From Owenia fusiformis (lineage: Eukaryota; Annelida; Polychaeta; Sabellida; Oweniidae), in contig CAIIXF020000002.1 of the NCBI GenBank assembly GCA_903813345.2, forward strand, positions 11,244,150-11,308,149: a stretch of 64,000 bases of DNA, written 5' to 3'. Of this stretch, positions 24,036-37,883 are shown in pieces (position 1 is the stretch's first letter; each line of letters starts with the position of its first letter). The position numbers were made by a program, and so were the translations under genes. Below the pieces are notes generated by a model. That model ran no database searches, was not told the origin of the DNA, and worked only from the letters and a program-made list of their open reading frames with translations.

Positions 24036-25021
24036 TTTTTGATTTGCTTGTTGTCAAGATATAATAAGTAGGGCAAAATCCAGAAAAAGTAGATCAAAAA
24101 TACTCCAATGGAGTATAAAATTGTCACCCGGAATGAGACGAATGTTAACTCGTGAAATCTCGGTAGATAAAGTAGGTCAGAAAATCCGGATTAATCCGAA
24201 CAAGGTTCGGGAATTTCCGTCATAAGAAGTAGGTCAAAAATACTCCAATGGAGTATAAAATTGTCACCAGGATTCCGAAATACGACGAATCGAATCGGCA
24301 AACTTCGGTACAATAATGAAGTGCATAAAAATCGTGAAACAGGTGTCAGGGGCTTCCCCTCATCTTTCCATAAATGGTTCTAAAAGCCTTATATGGATCT
24401 ATCACATGACATTCAAAATGACGTTCCTATATGGTTCTATGGGCCTTATATGGATCTTTCGAACACGTGACCAAATCAAAATCAAAATCAAAATTTTACC
24501 TTGACCATTGGATGGGATTTCATAGAAAATATCAAAGAAAACATATTCTCGTGATCCTTAAATCACTTAAATTCGATCATTTTATCTTCACCCCTTGATG
24601 GAATTTTATGAAAGAAGTTATGAAAACACATCATCATGTAAGGGTTTTCACCTAAATTAGCTCGTTTTATCTTGACCCTTCAATTGAATTTCATTGAAAA
24701 ATGTTTCATGAAAAATATCATCATGTTATGATTTGTATTTAAATAAGACCGTTTCATTTAAATACTTGCTGGATAATATTTCATAAAAAAATGCACTTTA
24801 AAAATATTTCAGGATTTGCCTTAATTTATCAATGTAATGTAAGTGTTAGATTGACTCTCAAATAGGGTTCTATTTTAACTTTTTTATTGAAATTAATACT
24901 AGGCAGGACTCACTCTCTAAATAGCTAATAAAAATTCAACCCTTGGATGTGATTTCGTTGAAAAAAAAATATGACAAGTCCAGAATCAAATGATTTGTCC
25001 AGAACCTCTTAAGATCCTGTT

Positions 25022-28000
25022 TTTGGGCTATATACGGAATGTCAATTTTCGGACCAGCTGTACATCGCACTGGTAGCAGCGACTAGTTTGATATATTGTG
25101 AGACGTTCATGTATATATTTTTACGTTTGCCAAAGGAGGGATGTATCGATTCACTTCTCTGTTAGGGAGATATATAATATCCAATTTGTCTTAAATCGCT
25201 TATGCAATTTGCGCTCTTGACGAAATGTCAATTTTCCGACCAGTCGTACGTCACACTGGTATATGCCAGTCCTTTGCAATTTTGTGAGACGTTTAAGTAT
25301 ATATTTTGGAGTGTGCTATTGAATGGATTTAATGAATGATGTTCCCGTTCGTGATATATTTTATATCTTATTCGTCTTAAATCTATGATGCAGTTTGTGC
25401 TCTGGAGGAAAGGTCAATTTTCGGACCAGTCGTACGTAACGCTGGTGGCAGCATGATATTTGTTATTTAGTGAGATGTTTCAGGAGACATTTTTACATTT
25501 ACCCTACCGAGGACTTGTTGATTGGTCATTCTATTCGTGAGATATTGAGTATCTTATTTGTCATACAAGTCTGATTTACTTTGGGCTATATACGGAATGT
25601 CAATTTTCGGACCAGCTGTACATCGCTCTGGTAGCAGCGACTAGTTTGATATATTGTGAGACGTTTATGTATATATTTTTACGTTTGCCAAAGGAGGTGT
25701 GTATCGATTGACTTCTCTGTTAGGAGGATATATAATATCCAATTCGTCTAAAATCGCTTATGCAATTTGCGCTCTTGACGAAATGTCAATTTTCCGACCA
25801 GTTGTACGTCACACTGGTACATGCCAGTCCTTTGCAATTTTGTGAGACGTTTTAGTATATATTTTGGAGTATGCTCTTGAATGGATTTAATGAATGATGT
25901 TCCCGTTCGTGATATATTTTATATCTAATTCGTCTTAAATCTAAGATGAAGTTTGTGCTCTGGAGGAAATGTCGATTTTCGGACCAGTTGTACGTAACGC
26001 TGGTTGTAGCATGATATTTGTTATTTAGTGAGATGTTTCAGGATACATTTTTACATATGCCTCATTGAGGACTTGTTGATTGGTCATTCTATTCGTGAGA
26101 TATTGAGTATCTAATTTGTCTTACACGTCTAATTACTTTGGGCTATGTACGGAATGTCAATTTTCGGACCAGCTGTACATCGCACTAGTAGCAACGACTA
26201 GTTTGATATATTGTGAGACGTTTATTTATATATTTTTACGTTTGCCAAAGGAGGGATGTATCGATTAACTTCTCTGTTAGGGGGGTATATAATATCCAAT
26301 CCATCTTAAATCGCTTATTCAATTTGCGCTCTTGACGAAATGTCAATTTCCGACCAGTCGTACGTCACATTGGTACATGCCAGTCCTTTGCAATTTTATG
26401 AGACGTTCAAGTATATATTTTGGAATATGCTCTTGAATGGATTTAATGAATGCTGTTCCCATTCATGATATATTTTATATCTAATTCGTCTTAAATCTAT
26501 GATGCAGTTTGTGCTCTGGAGGAAATGTCAATTTTCGGACCAGTCGTACGTAACGCTGGTGGCATCATGATATTTGTTATTTAGTGAGATGTTTCAGGAT
26601 ACATTTTTACATTTGCCCTACCGAGGACTTATTGATTGGTCATTCTATTCGTGAGATATTGAGAATCTAATTTGTCATACAAGTCTGATTTACTTTGGGC
26701 TATGTACGGAATGTCAATTTTCGGACCACCTGTACATCGCACTGGTAGCAGCGACTAGTTTGATATATTGTGAGACGTTTATGTATATGTTTTTACGTTT
26801 GCCAAAGGAGGGATGTATCGATTGACTTCTCTGTTAGGGGGATATATAATATCCAATTCGTCATAAATCGCTTATGCAATTTGCGCTCTTGACGAAATTT
26901 CAATTTTCCGACCAGTTGTTCGTCAAACTGGTACATACCAGTCCTTTGCAATTTTGTGAGAGGTTTAAGTATATATTTTGGAGTATGCTATTGAATGGAT
27001 TTACTGAATGATGTTCCCGTTCGAGATATATTTTTTGTCTAATTCGTCTTAAATCTATGATGCAGTTTGTGCTCTGGAGGAAATGTCAATTTTCGGACCA
27101 GTCGTACGTAACGCTGGTGGCAGCATGATATTTGTTATTTGGTGCATCGCACTGGTAGCAGCGACTAGTTTGATATATTGGGAGACGTTTATGTATATGT
27201 TTTTACGTTTGCCAAAGGAGGGATGTATCGATTGACTTCTCTGTTAGGGGGATATATAATATCCAATTCGTCATAAATCGCTTATGCAATTTGCGCTCTT
27301 GACGAAATTTCAATTTTCCGACCAGTCGTACGTCACACTGGTACATACCAGTCCTTTGCAATTTTTTGAGACGTTTAAGTATATATCTTGGAGTATGCTC
27401 TTGAATGGATTTAATGAATGATGTTTCCGTTCGTGATATAGTTTATATCTAATTCGTCTTAAATCTATGATGCAGTTTGTGCTCTTGAGGAAATGTCAAT
27501 TTTCGGACCAGTCGTAGGTAACGCTGGTCGCCGCATGACATTTGTTATTTAGAGAGATGTTTCAAGATACATTTTTACATTTGCCCTACCAAGTACTTGT
27601 TGATTGGTCATTCTATTCGTGAGATATTGAGTATCTTATTTGTCATACAAGTCTGATTTACTTTGGGCTATATACGGAATGTCAATTTTCGGACGAGCTG
27701 TACATCGCACTAGTAGCAGCGACTAGTTTGATATATTGTGAGACGTTTATGTATATATTTTTACGTTTGCCAAAGGAGGGATGTATCGATTGACTTCTCT
27801 GTTAGGGGGATATATAATATCCAATTCGTCTTAAATCGCTTATGCAATTTGCGCTCTTGACGAAATGTCAATTTTCCGACCAGTCGTACGTCACACTGGT
27901 ACATACCAGTCCTTTGCAATTTTTTGAGACGTTTAAGTATATATCTTCGAGTATGCTCTTGAATGGATTTAATGAATGATGTTTCCGTTCGTGATATAGT

Positions 28001-31000
28001 TTATATCTAATTCGTCTTAAATCTATGATGCAGTTTGTGCTCTTGAGGAAATGTCAATTTTCGGACCAGTCGTAGGTAACGCTGGTCGCCGCATGACATT
28101 TGTTATTTAGAGAGATGTTTCAAGATACATTTTTAAATTTGCCCTACCAAGTACTTGTTGATTGGTCATTCTATTCGTGAGATATTGAGTATCTTATTTG
28201 TCATACAAGTCTGATTTACTTTGGGCTATATACGGAATGTCAATTTTCGGACCAGCTGTACATCGCACTAGTAGCAGCGACTAGTTTGATATATTGTGAG
28301 ACGTTCATGTATATATTTTTACGTTTGCCAAAGGAGGGATGTATCGATTGACTTCTCTGTTAGGGGGATATATAATATCCAATTCGTCTTAAATCGCTTA
28401 TGCAATTTGCGCTCTTGACGAAATGTCAATTTTCCGACCAGTCGTACGTCACACTGGTACATTCCAGTCCTTTGCAATTTTGTGAGACGTTTAAATATAT
28501 ATTTTGGAGTATGCTATTGAATGGATTTAATGAATGATGTTCCCGTTCGTGATATATTTTATATCTAATTCGTCTTAAATCTAAGATGCAGTTTGTGCTC
28601 TGGAGAAAATGTCAATTTTCGGACCAGTTGTACGTAACGCTGGTGGCAGCATGATATTTATTATTTAGTGAGATGTTTCAGCATACATTTTTACATTTGC
28701 CCTACCGAGGACTTATTGATTGGTCATTCTATTCGTGAGATATTGAGTATCTAATTTGTCATACAAGTCTGATTTACTTTGGGCTATGTACGGACTGTCA
28801 ATTTTCGGACCAGCTGTACATCGCACTGGTAGCAGTGACTAGTTAGATATATTGTGAGACGTTTATGTATATATTTTTACGTTTACCAAAGGAGGGATGT
28901 GTCGATTGACTTCTCTGTTAGGGGGATATATAATATCCTATTCGTCTTAAATCGCTTATGCAATTTGCGCTCTTTACGAAATGTCAAATTTCCGACCAGT
29001 CGTACGTCACACTGGTACATGCCAGTCCTTTGCAATTTTGTGAGACGTCTAAGTATATATTTTGGAGTATGCTCTTGAATGGATTTAATGAATGATGTTC
29101 CCGTTTGTGATATATTTTATATCTAATTCGTCTTAAATCTATGATGCAGTTTGTGCTCTGGAGGAAATGTCAATTTTCGGACCAGTCGTACGTAACGCTG
29201 GTGGTAGCATGATATTTGTTATTAAGTGAGATGTTTCAGGATTCATTTTTACACTTGCCCTACCAAGGACTTGTTGATTGGTCATTCTATTCGTGAGATA
29301 TTGAGTATCTAATTTGTCATACAAGTCTGATTTACTTTGGGATATGTACGGAATGTCAATTTTCGGACCATCTGTACATCGCACTGGTAGCAGTGACTAG
29401 TTTGATATATTGTGAGACGTTTATGTATATATTTTTACGATTGCCAAAGGAGGGATGTATCGATTGACGTCTCTGTTAGGGGGATATATAATATCCAATT
29501 CGTCTCAAATCGCTTATAATTATGCAATTTGCGCTCTTGACAAAATGTCAATTTTCCGACCAGTCGCACGTCACACTGGTACATGCCAGTCCTTTGCAAT
29601 TTTGTGAGACGTTTAAGTATATATTTTGGAGTATGCACTTGAATGGATTTAATGAATGATGTTCCCGTTCGTGATATATTTTATATCTAATTCGTCTTAA
29701 ATCTATGATGCAGTTTGTGCTCTGGAGGAAATTTCAATTTTCGGACCAGTCGTACGTAACGCTGGTGGCAGCATGATAATTGTTATTTAATGAGATGTTT
29801 CAGGATACATTTTTACATTTGCCCTACCGAGGACTTGTTGGTGGTCTTTCTATTCGTGAGATATTGAGTATCTAATTTGTCATACAAGTCTGATTTACTT
29901 TGGGCTATGTACGGACTGTCAATTTTCGGACCAGCTGTACATCGCACTGGTAGCAGTGACTAGTTAGATATATTGTGAGACGTTTATTTATATATTTCTA
30001 CGTTTGCCAAAGGAGGGATGTATCGATTGACTTCTCTGTTAGGGGGATATATAATATCCTATTCGTCTTAAATCGCTTATGCAATTTGCGCTCTTTACGA
30101 AATGTCAAATTTCCGACCAGTCGTACGTCACACTGGTACATGCCAGTCCTTTGCAATTTTGTGAGACGTTTAAGTATATATTTTGGAGTATGCTCTTGAA
30201 TTGATTTAATGAATGATGTTCCCGTTCGTGATATATTTTATATCTAATTCGTCTTAAATCTATGATGCAGTTTGTGCTCTGGAGGAAATGTCAATTTTCG
30301 GACCAGTCGTACGTAACGCTGGTGGTAGCATGATATTTGTTATTAAGTGAGATGTTTCAGAATTCATTTTTACACTTGCCCTACCGAGGACTTGTTGATT
30401 GGTCATTCTATTCGTGAGATATTGAGTATCTAATTTGTCATACAAGTCTGATTTACTTTGGGATATGTAAGGAATGTCAATTTTCGGACCAGCTGTACAT
30501 CGCACTGGTAGCAGTGACTAGTTTGATATATTGTGAGATGTTTATGTATATATTTTTACGATTGCCAAAGGAGGGATGTATCGATTGACGTCTCTGTTAG
30601 GGGGATATATAATATCCAATTCGTCTCAAATCGCTTATGCAATTTGCGCTCTTGTCAAAATGTCAATTTTCCGACCAATCGCACATCACACTGGTACATG
30701 CCAGTCCTTTGCAATTTTGTGAGACGTTTAAGTATATATTTTGGAGTATACTCTTGAATGGATTTAATGAATGATGTTCCCGTTCGTGATATATTTTATA
30801 TCTAATTCGTCTTAAATCTATGATGCAGTTTGTGCTTTGGAGGAAATGTCAATTTTCGGACCAGTCGTACGTAACGCTGGTGGCAGCATGATAATTGTTA
30901 TTTAATGAGATGTTTCAGGATACATTTTTACATTTGCCCTACCGAGGACTTGTTGGTGGTCTTTCTATTCGTGAGATATTGAGTATCTAATTTGTCATAC

Positions 31001-32063
31001 AAGTCTGATTTACTTTGGGCTATGTACGGACTGTCAATTTTCGGACCAGCTGTACATCGCACTGGTAGCAGTGACTAGTTTGATATATTGTGAGACGTTT
31101 ATTTATATATTTCTACGTTTGCCAAAGGAGGGATGTATCGATTGACTTCTCTGTTAGGGAGATATATAATATCCTATTCGTCTTAAATCGCTTATGCAAT
31201 TTGCGCTCTTGACGAATGATGTTCCTGTTCGTGATATATTTTATATCTAATTCGTCTTAAATCTATGATGCAGTTTGTGCTCAGGAGGAAATGTCAATTT
31301 TCGGACCAGTTGCTGGTAGCAGTGAATAGTTTGATATTTTTGAGACGTTTATGTATATTTTTTAAGATTACCATAGGATGGATGTGTTCATTGACTTTTA
31401 TCTTAGGGAGATATGTAATATCCAATTCGTCTTATGTGTTCATTGACTTTTCTGTTAGGGAGATATAGAATAACCAATTCGTCTTAAATCGCTAATGCAG
31501 TTTGCGCTATACACGAAATGTCAATTGTCAATTTTCCGACCAGTCGTACGTCACAATGCTACTAGCCAGTCCTTTGCTATTTTGTGAGACGTTTCAGTAT
31601 ATATTTTGCATGCTCTTGAATGGATTTAATGAATGATGTTCCCAATCGTGATATATTCTATATCTTATTCGTCTTAAATCTCTGATGCAGTTTGTGCTAT
31701 GTACGTAATATCAATTTTCGGACCAGCTGTACATCGCACTGGTAGCACCGACTAGTTTTATATTTTGTGAGACGTTTATGTATATATGTTTACGTTTGCC
31801 AAAGGAGGGATGTATCGATTGACTTCTCTGTTAGGGGGATATATAATATCCAATTCGTCATAAATCGCTTATGCAATTTTCGCTCTTCACATAATGTCAA
31901 TTTTCCGACCAGCCGTACGTCACACTGGTAAATGCCAGTCCTTTGCAATTTTGTGAGACGTTTAAGTATATATTTTCGAGTACGCTCTTGAATGGATTTA
32001 ATGAATGATGTTCCCGTTCGTGATATATTTTATATCTAATTTTTCTTAAATCTCCGATGCAGT
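25022..32063 (+). repeat. Satellite A array, block 2
   Basis: Resumes with the duplicated TTTG and continues in phase as M1-M2-M3 trimers. This block is a little more diverged than block 1, and an M3-to-M1 chimera near 27140-27147 removes most of one M3. The last 0.85 kb (31210-32063) is strongly decayed: truncated monomers, partial M1/M2 mixtures and internal deletions. It ends at CCGATGCAGTTTTA, where satellite B begins in mid-unit. Confidence 0.95.
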
Positions 32064-32921
32064 TTTAACCAGCTGCAGGACAAGCGAACATACTGACACT
32101 GAACCAGCAATCCTTTCGGGTTAAACCAAATTATGATTCATGAATATTGTCATTCATCTTATATCAGTTTTTAAATTTAAAAAAAGCATAGCACTGACCA
32201 GGAATTGAATCATAGCTATTTGCATGACAGGCGGGGATACAACTACTGAACCATCATTCCCTTCAGGTTAAGCTATATTTTAATTCATAAATATTGTAAT
32301 TCATCTTATGTCCGTTTTTGAATTTAAAAAAACATTGCACTTGCCAGGAATCGAATCATAGCCAGCTGCATGACAAGCGAGCACACAACCACTGAACCAT
32401 CAGTGCCTTCAGGTAAAATTAAATTATGATTCATGAATATTGTAATTCATCTCATATCAGTTTTGAAATTTAAAAAAAAACATTACACTTGCCAGGAATC
32501 GAATCATAGTCAGCTGCATGACAGGCGAGCATACTACCACTGAAGCACCAGTGCTTTCAGGTTAAACTCAATTATGATTCATGAATATTCTAATTCATCT
32601 TGTGGTAGCTCTTAAATTTAAAAAAACACATTGCACTGGCCAGGAATCGTATCATAGCCAGCTGCATGATAGGCGAACATACTTCCACTGAAGCAACAGT
32701 GCCTTCAGGTCAAACTAGATTATGATTCATGATTATTGTAATTCATCTTATGTCAGTTTTCAATTTAAAAAAACATTGCACTGGCAAGGAATCGGATCAT
32801 AGCCAGCTGCATGACAGGCGATCATACTACCACTGAACCACCAGTGCTTTCTCTTCAAACAAAATAATGATTCATGAATATTGAAATTCATCTTTTGACA
32901 GTTTTTGAATTTAAAAATATT

Positions 32922-32991
32922 GCACTGGCCAGGAATCGAATCATAGCCAGCTGCATGACTGGCGAGCATAGAATCACTGAACCACCAGTGC
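32922..32991 (-). ncRNA. tRNA-Gly-like unit of satellite B (GCACTGG type)
   Basis: Representative 70-bp unit with a fully complementary 7-bp acceptor stem (GCACTGG with CCAGTGC) and discriminator A at 32921, followed by an ATATTTTTAAA stretch. The anticodon loop here reads CAGTCAT, with A where invariant U33 should be. The D loop is altered (AGTGATTC). Best called a tRNA-derived pseudogene unit with Pol III promoter-like elements. Confidence 0.6.
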
Positions 32992-34075
32992 CTTCTGGCT
33001 AAACTAAAGTTTGATTCATGAATATTGTAATTCATCTCATGTCAGTTTTTAAATTTAAAAAACATTGCACTGTTCAGGAATCGAATCATAGCCAGCTGCA
33101 TGACAGGTGAGCATACTACCACTGAACCAGCAGTGCCTTCAGGTTAAACTAAATTATGATTCATGAATTTTTAATTCATCTTATGTCAGTTTTAAATTTT
33201 AAAAAAAACATTGCATTGTCCAGGAATCGAATCATAGCCAGCTACATGACAGGCCTACAATGAACCATCAATGCCTTCTGGTTAACACTAAATTATAATT
33301 CCTTAATATTGTAATTCATCTTATATCCGTTTTTGGATTAAAAAACATTGCACTGGCCAGGAATCGAATCATAAAGAGCTGCATGACAAGCGAGCATACT
33401 GACACTGAACCACAAATCCTTTCGGGTTAAACCAAAATATTATTCATCAATGTTGTAATTCATCTTATATCAGTTTTTAAATCGAAAAAACATAGTACTG
33501 CCCTGGAATCGAATCATAGCCAGCTGCATGACAGGCGAGCATAGAACCACTGAACCACAAGTGCCTTCAGGTAAAACTAAATTATGATTCATGAATATTC
33601 TAATTCATCTTATGTCAGTTTTTAAATTTGAAAAAAATTGCACTGGCCAGGAATAGAATCATAACCAGCTGCAGGACAAGCGAACATACTGACACTGAAC
33701 CACCAATCCTTTCGGGTTAAACCAAATTATGATTCATGAATATTGTCATTCATCTTATATCAGTTTTTAAATTTAAAAAAAGCATAGCACTGACCAGGAA
33801 ACGAATCATAGCTAGTTGCATGACAGGCGGGGATCCAACTACTGAACCACCATTCCCTTCAGGTTAAGCTATATTTTAATTCATAAATATTGTAATTAAT
33901 CTTATGTCAGTTTTAAATTTAAAAAAACATTGCTCTGGCCAGGAATCGAATCATAGCCAGCTGCATGACAGGTGAGCATACTACCACTGAACCAGCAGTG
34001 CATTTAGGTTAAACTAAATTATGATTCAATAATTTTTAATTCATCTTATGTCAGTTTTAAATTAAAAAAAACATT

Positions 34076-34145
34076 GCATTGTCCAGGAATCGAATCATAG
34101 CCAGCTGCATGACAGGCGCCGATACTACCAATGAACCATCAATGC
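34076..34145 (-). ncRNA. tRNA-Gly-like unit of satellite B (GCATTGA type)
   Basis: Representative of the second main subfamily. Its acceptor 5' strand is GCATTGA and its 3' strand ACAATGC, with six of seven positions paired. Relative to the GCACTGG type, C4 has become T and the partner G has become A, so pairing is kept. Minus strand continues AATGTTTTTTTT after the discriminator, a strong Pol III terminator-like run. Confidence 0.6.
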
Positions 34146-35804
34146 CTTCTGCTTAACACTAAATTATAATTCCTTAATATTGTAATTCATCTAATGTCCG
34201 TTTTTGGATTAAAAAAACATTGCACTGGCCAGGAATTGAATCATAACCAGCTGCATGACAAGCGAGCATACTGACACTGAACCACAAATCCTTTAGGGTT
34301 AAACCAAAATATTATTCATCAATGTTTTAATTCATCTTATATCAGTTTTTAAATTTTAAAAAAGCATAGCACTGGCCAGGAATCGAATCATAGCCAGCTG
34401 CATGACAGGCGAGCATACTACCCCTTTACCATGAGTGCCTTCCGGTTAAACTAAATTATGATTCAGGAATATTCTAATTCATCTTATGGTAGATCCTAAA
34501 TTTAAAAAAAAGACATTGCACTGGCCAGGAATCGAATCATAGCCAGCTGGATGACAGGAGCGAATTCTACCAATGAACCATCAGTGTCTTCTGATTCACA
34601 CTAAATTATGATTCCTGAATATTGTAATTCATCTTATGTCCTTTTTTGAATTAAAAAAAATACATTGCACTGGCCCGGAATCGAATCATAGCCAGCTGCA
34701 TGACAGGCCAGCACACTTCCACTGAACCATCAGTGTCTTCAGGTTAAATTAAATTATGATTCATGAACATTGTAATTCATCTCATATCAGTTTTAAAATT
34801 TAAAATAAACATTACACTGGCCAGGAATCGAATCATAGTCAGCTGCATGACAGGCGAGCATACTACCACTGAAGCACCAGTGCCTTCAGGTTAAACTCAA
34901 TTATGATTCATGAATATTGTAATTCATCTTGTGGTAGTTCTTGAATTAAAAAAAACACATTGCACTGACCAGGAATCGAATCATAGCCAGCTGCATGATA
35001 GACGAACATACTTGTTATATTGTAATTCATCTCATATCAGTTTTAAAATTTAAAAAAACAACATTACACTGGCCAGTAATCGAATCATAGTAAGCTGCAT
35101 GACAGAAGAGCATACTACCACTGAAGCACCAGTGCTTTCAGGTTAAATTAAATAATGATTCATGAATATTGAAATTCATCTTTTGACAGTTTTTAAATTT
35201 AAAAAATATTGCACTGGCCAGTAATCAAATCATAGCCAGCTGCATGACAGTTGGGCATACTACCATTGAAGCACCAGTGCCTTCAGGTTAAACTCAATTA
35301 TGATTCATGAATATTGTTATTCATCTTGTGGTAGTTCTTAAATTTAAAAAAAACACATTGCACTGACCAGGAATCGAATCATAGCCATCTGCATGACAGG
35401 TGAGAATACTACCACTGAACCACCAATGCTTTCGGGTTAAACTAAATTATGATTCATGAATATTGTCATTCATCTTATATATTCAGTTTTTAAATTTAAA
35501 AAAAGCATAGCACTGACCAGGAATCGAATCATAGCTAGTTGCATGACAGGTGGGGATACAGCTACTGAACCACCATTCCCTTTAGGTTAAACTATATTTT
35601 AATTCATAAATATTGTAATTAATCTCATGTCAGTTTTAAATTTTTAAAAAAACATTGCTCTGGCCAGGAATCGAATCATAGCCAGCTGCATGACAGGCGC
35701 GCAATCTACCGATTAACTATCAGTGCCTTCTGGATAACACTAAATTATGATTCCTGAATATTGTAATTCATCTTATGTCCGTTTTTGAATTTAAAAAAAA
35801 CATT

Positions 35805-35874
35805 GCACTTGCCAGGAATCGAATCATAGCCAGCTGCATGACAAGCGAGCACACTACCACTGAACCATCAGTGC
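35805..35874 (-). ncRNA. tRNA-Gly-like unit of satellite B with CTTGTCAT anticodon region
   Basis: 70-bp unit with anticodon triplet GTC in the standard position and a GCTTGTCATGC stem-loop. Acceptor strands are GCACTGA and CAAGTGC, so only the outer five positions pair. This shows acceptor pairing is not kept in every unit. A T run (AATGTTTTTTTT) follows. Confidence 0.55.
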
Positions 35875-37883
35875 CTTCAGGTTAAATTAAATTATGATTC
35901 ATGAATATTGTAATTCATCTCATATCAGTTTTAAAATTTTAAAAAAACATTACCCTGGCCAGGAATCGAATCATAGTCAGCTGCATGACAGGCGAGCATA
36001 CTACCACTGAAGCAACAGTGCCTTCAGGTCAAACTAAATTATGATTCATGAATATTGTAATTCATCTTATGTCAGTTTTCAATTTAAAAAAACATTTTAC
36101 TGGCAAGGAATCGAATCATAGCCAGCTGCATGACAGGCGATCATACTACCACTGAACCACCAGTGCCTTTAGGTCAAACTAAATAATGATTCATGAATAT
36201 TGAAATTCATCTTTTGACAGTTTTTGAATTTAAAAAATATTGCACTGGCCAGGAATCGAATCATAGCCAGCTGCATGACTGGCGAGCATAGAATCACTGA
36301 ACCACCAGTGCCTTCTGGCTAAACTAAAGTTTGATTCATGAATATTGTAATTCAATTATGATTCATGATTATTCTAATTCATCTTGTGGTAGTTCTTAAA
36401 TTTAAAAAACACATTGCACTGGCCAGGAATCGAATCATAGCAAGCTGCATGATAGGCGAACATACTTCCACTGAAGCAACAGTGCCTTCAGGTCAAACTA
36501 AATTATGATTCATGAATATTGTAATTCATCTTATGTCAGTTTTCAATTTAAAAAAACATTGTACTGGCAAGGAATCGAATCATAGCCAGCTGCATAACAG
36601 GCGATCATACTACCACTGAACCACCAGTGCCTTCAGGTCAAACTAAATAATGATTCATGAATATTGAAATTCATCTTTTGACAGTTTTTGAATTTAAAAA
36701 ATATTGCACTGGCCAGGAATCGAATCATAGCCAGCTGCATGACTGGCGAGCATAGAATCACTGAACCACCAGTGCCTTCTGGCTAAACTAAAGTTTGATT
36801 CATGAATATTGTAATTCATCTTATGTCAGATTTTAAATTTAAAAAAGATATTGCACTGTTCAGGAATCGAATCATAGCCAGCTGCATGACAGGTGAGCAT
36901 ACTACCACTGAACCAGCAGTGCTTCCAGGTTAAACTAAATTATGATTCATGAATTTTTAATTCATCTTATGTCAGTTTTAAATTTAAAAAAACATTGCAT
37001 TGTCCAGGAATCGAATCATAGCCAGCTGCATGACAGGCGCACATACTACCAATGGACCATCAATGCCTTCTGGTTAACACTAAATTATAATTCCTTAATA
37101 TTGTAATTCATCTAATGTCCGTTTTTGGATTAAAAAACATTGCACTGGCCAGGAATCGAATCATAACCAGCTGCATGACAAGCGAGCGTACTGACACTAA
37201 ACCACAAATCCTTTCGGGTTAAACCAAAATATTATTCATCAATGTTGTAATTCATCTTATATCAGTTTTTAAATTTTAAAAAAAAAGCATAGCACTGGCC
37301 AGGAATCGAATCATAGCCAGCTGCATGATAGGCGAGCATACTACCCCTTAACCATCAGTGCCTTCCGGTTAAACTAAATTATGATTCAGGAATATTCTAA
37401 TTCATCTTATGGTAGATCTTAAATTTTAAAAAAAGACATTGCATAGCCAGGAATCGAATCATAGCCAGCTGGATGACAGGAGTGCATTCTACCGATGAAC
37501 CACCAGTGTCTTCTGATTAACACTAAATTATGATTCCTGAATATTGTAATTAATCTAATGTCCGTTTTTGGATTAAAAAAAACATTGCACTGGCCAGGAA
37601 TCGAATCATAGCCAGCTGCATGACAGGCGCACATACTACCAATGAAGCATCAATGCCTTCTGGTTAACACTAAATTATTTTCCTGAATATTGTAATTCAT
37701 CTTATGTCCTTTTTTTAATTAAAAAAACAATGCACTGGCCAGGAATCGAATCATAGCCAGCTGCATGATAGGCGAACATACTTCAACTGAAGCAACAGTG
37801 CCTTCAGGTCAAACTAAATTATGATTCATGAATATTGTAATTCATCTAATGTCACTTTTCAATTTTAAAAAAAACATTGCACT

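Larger units (their letters stand above)
11892..25021. mobile_element. 13.1-kb composite element with 1.34-kb terminal inverted arms
   Basis: The satellite phrase GATTTACTTTGGGCTAT is split after TTTG. The left end is TTTG then AACAGGATCTTAAG, the right end CTTAAGATCCTGTT then TTTG. Excision with one TTTG copy restores the satellite, so this is an insertion with a 4-bp target duplication. The arms (11892-13235 and 23686-25021) are inverted copies differing by few substitutions and short indels. The interior carries no recognisable transposase, integrase, polymerase or capsid frame; it holds several nested elements listed separately. Long arms and size recall Maverick/Polinton or foldback elements, but Polintons make 6-bp duplications. 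A 4-bp duplication occurs in several superfamilies (for example Sola1, Ginger, Academ). Superfamily is undetermined. Confidence 0.88.
23686..25021 (-). repeat. Right terminal inverted arm of the 13.1-kb element
   Basis: Inverted near-identical copy of 11892-13235, ending AAGATCCTGTT. Differences seen by eye include a shorter GTCACCCGGAATGAG junction (near 24124), a longer A run near 24960, and scattered single substitutions. The near identity implies a recent insertion or continuing conversion between the arms. Confidence 0.9.

Noticed and set aside
11892-25021. Polinton/Maverick identification for the 13.1-kb element
   Set aside because: Size and arms are suggestive, but the target duplication is 4 bp rather than 6, and no polymerase B, integrase, protease or capsid frame is visible.
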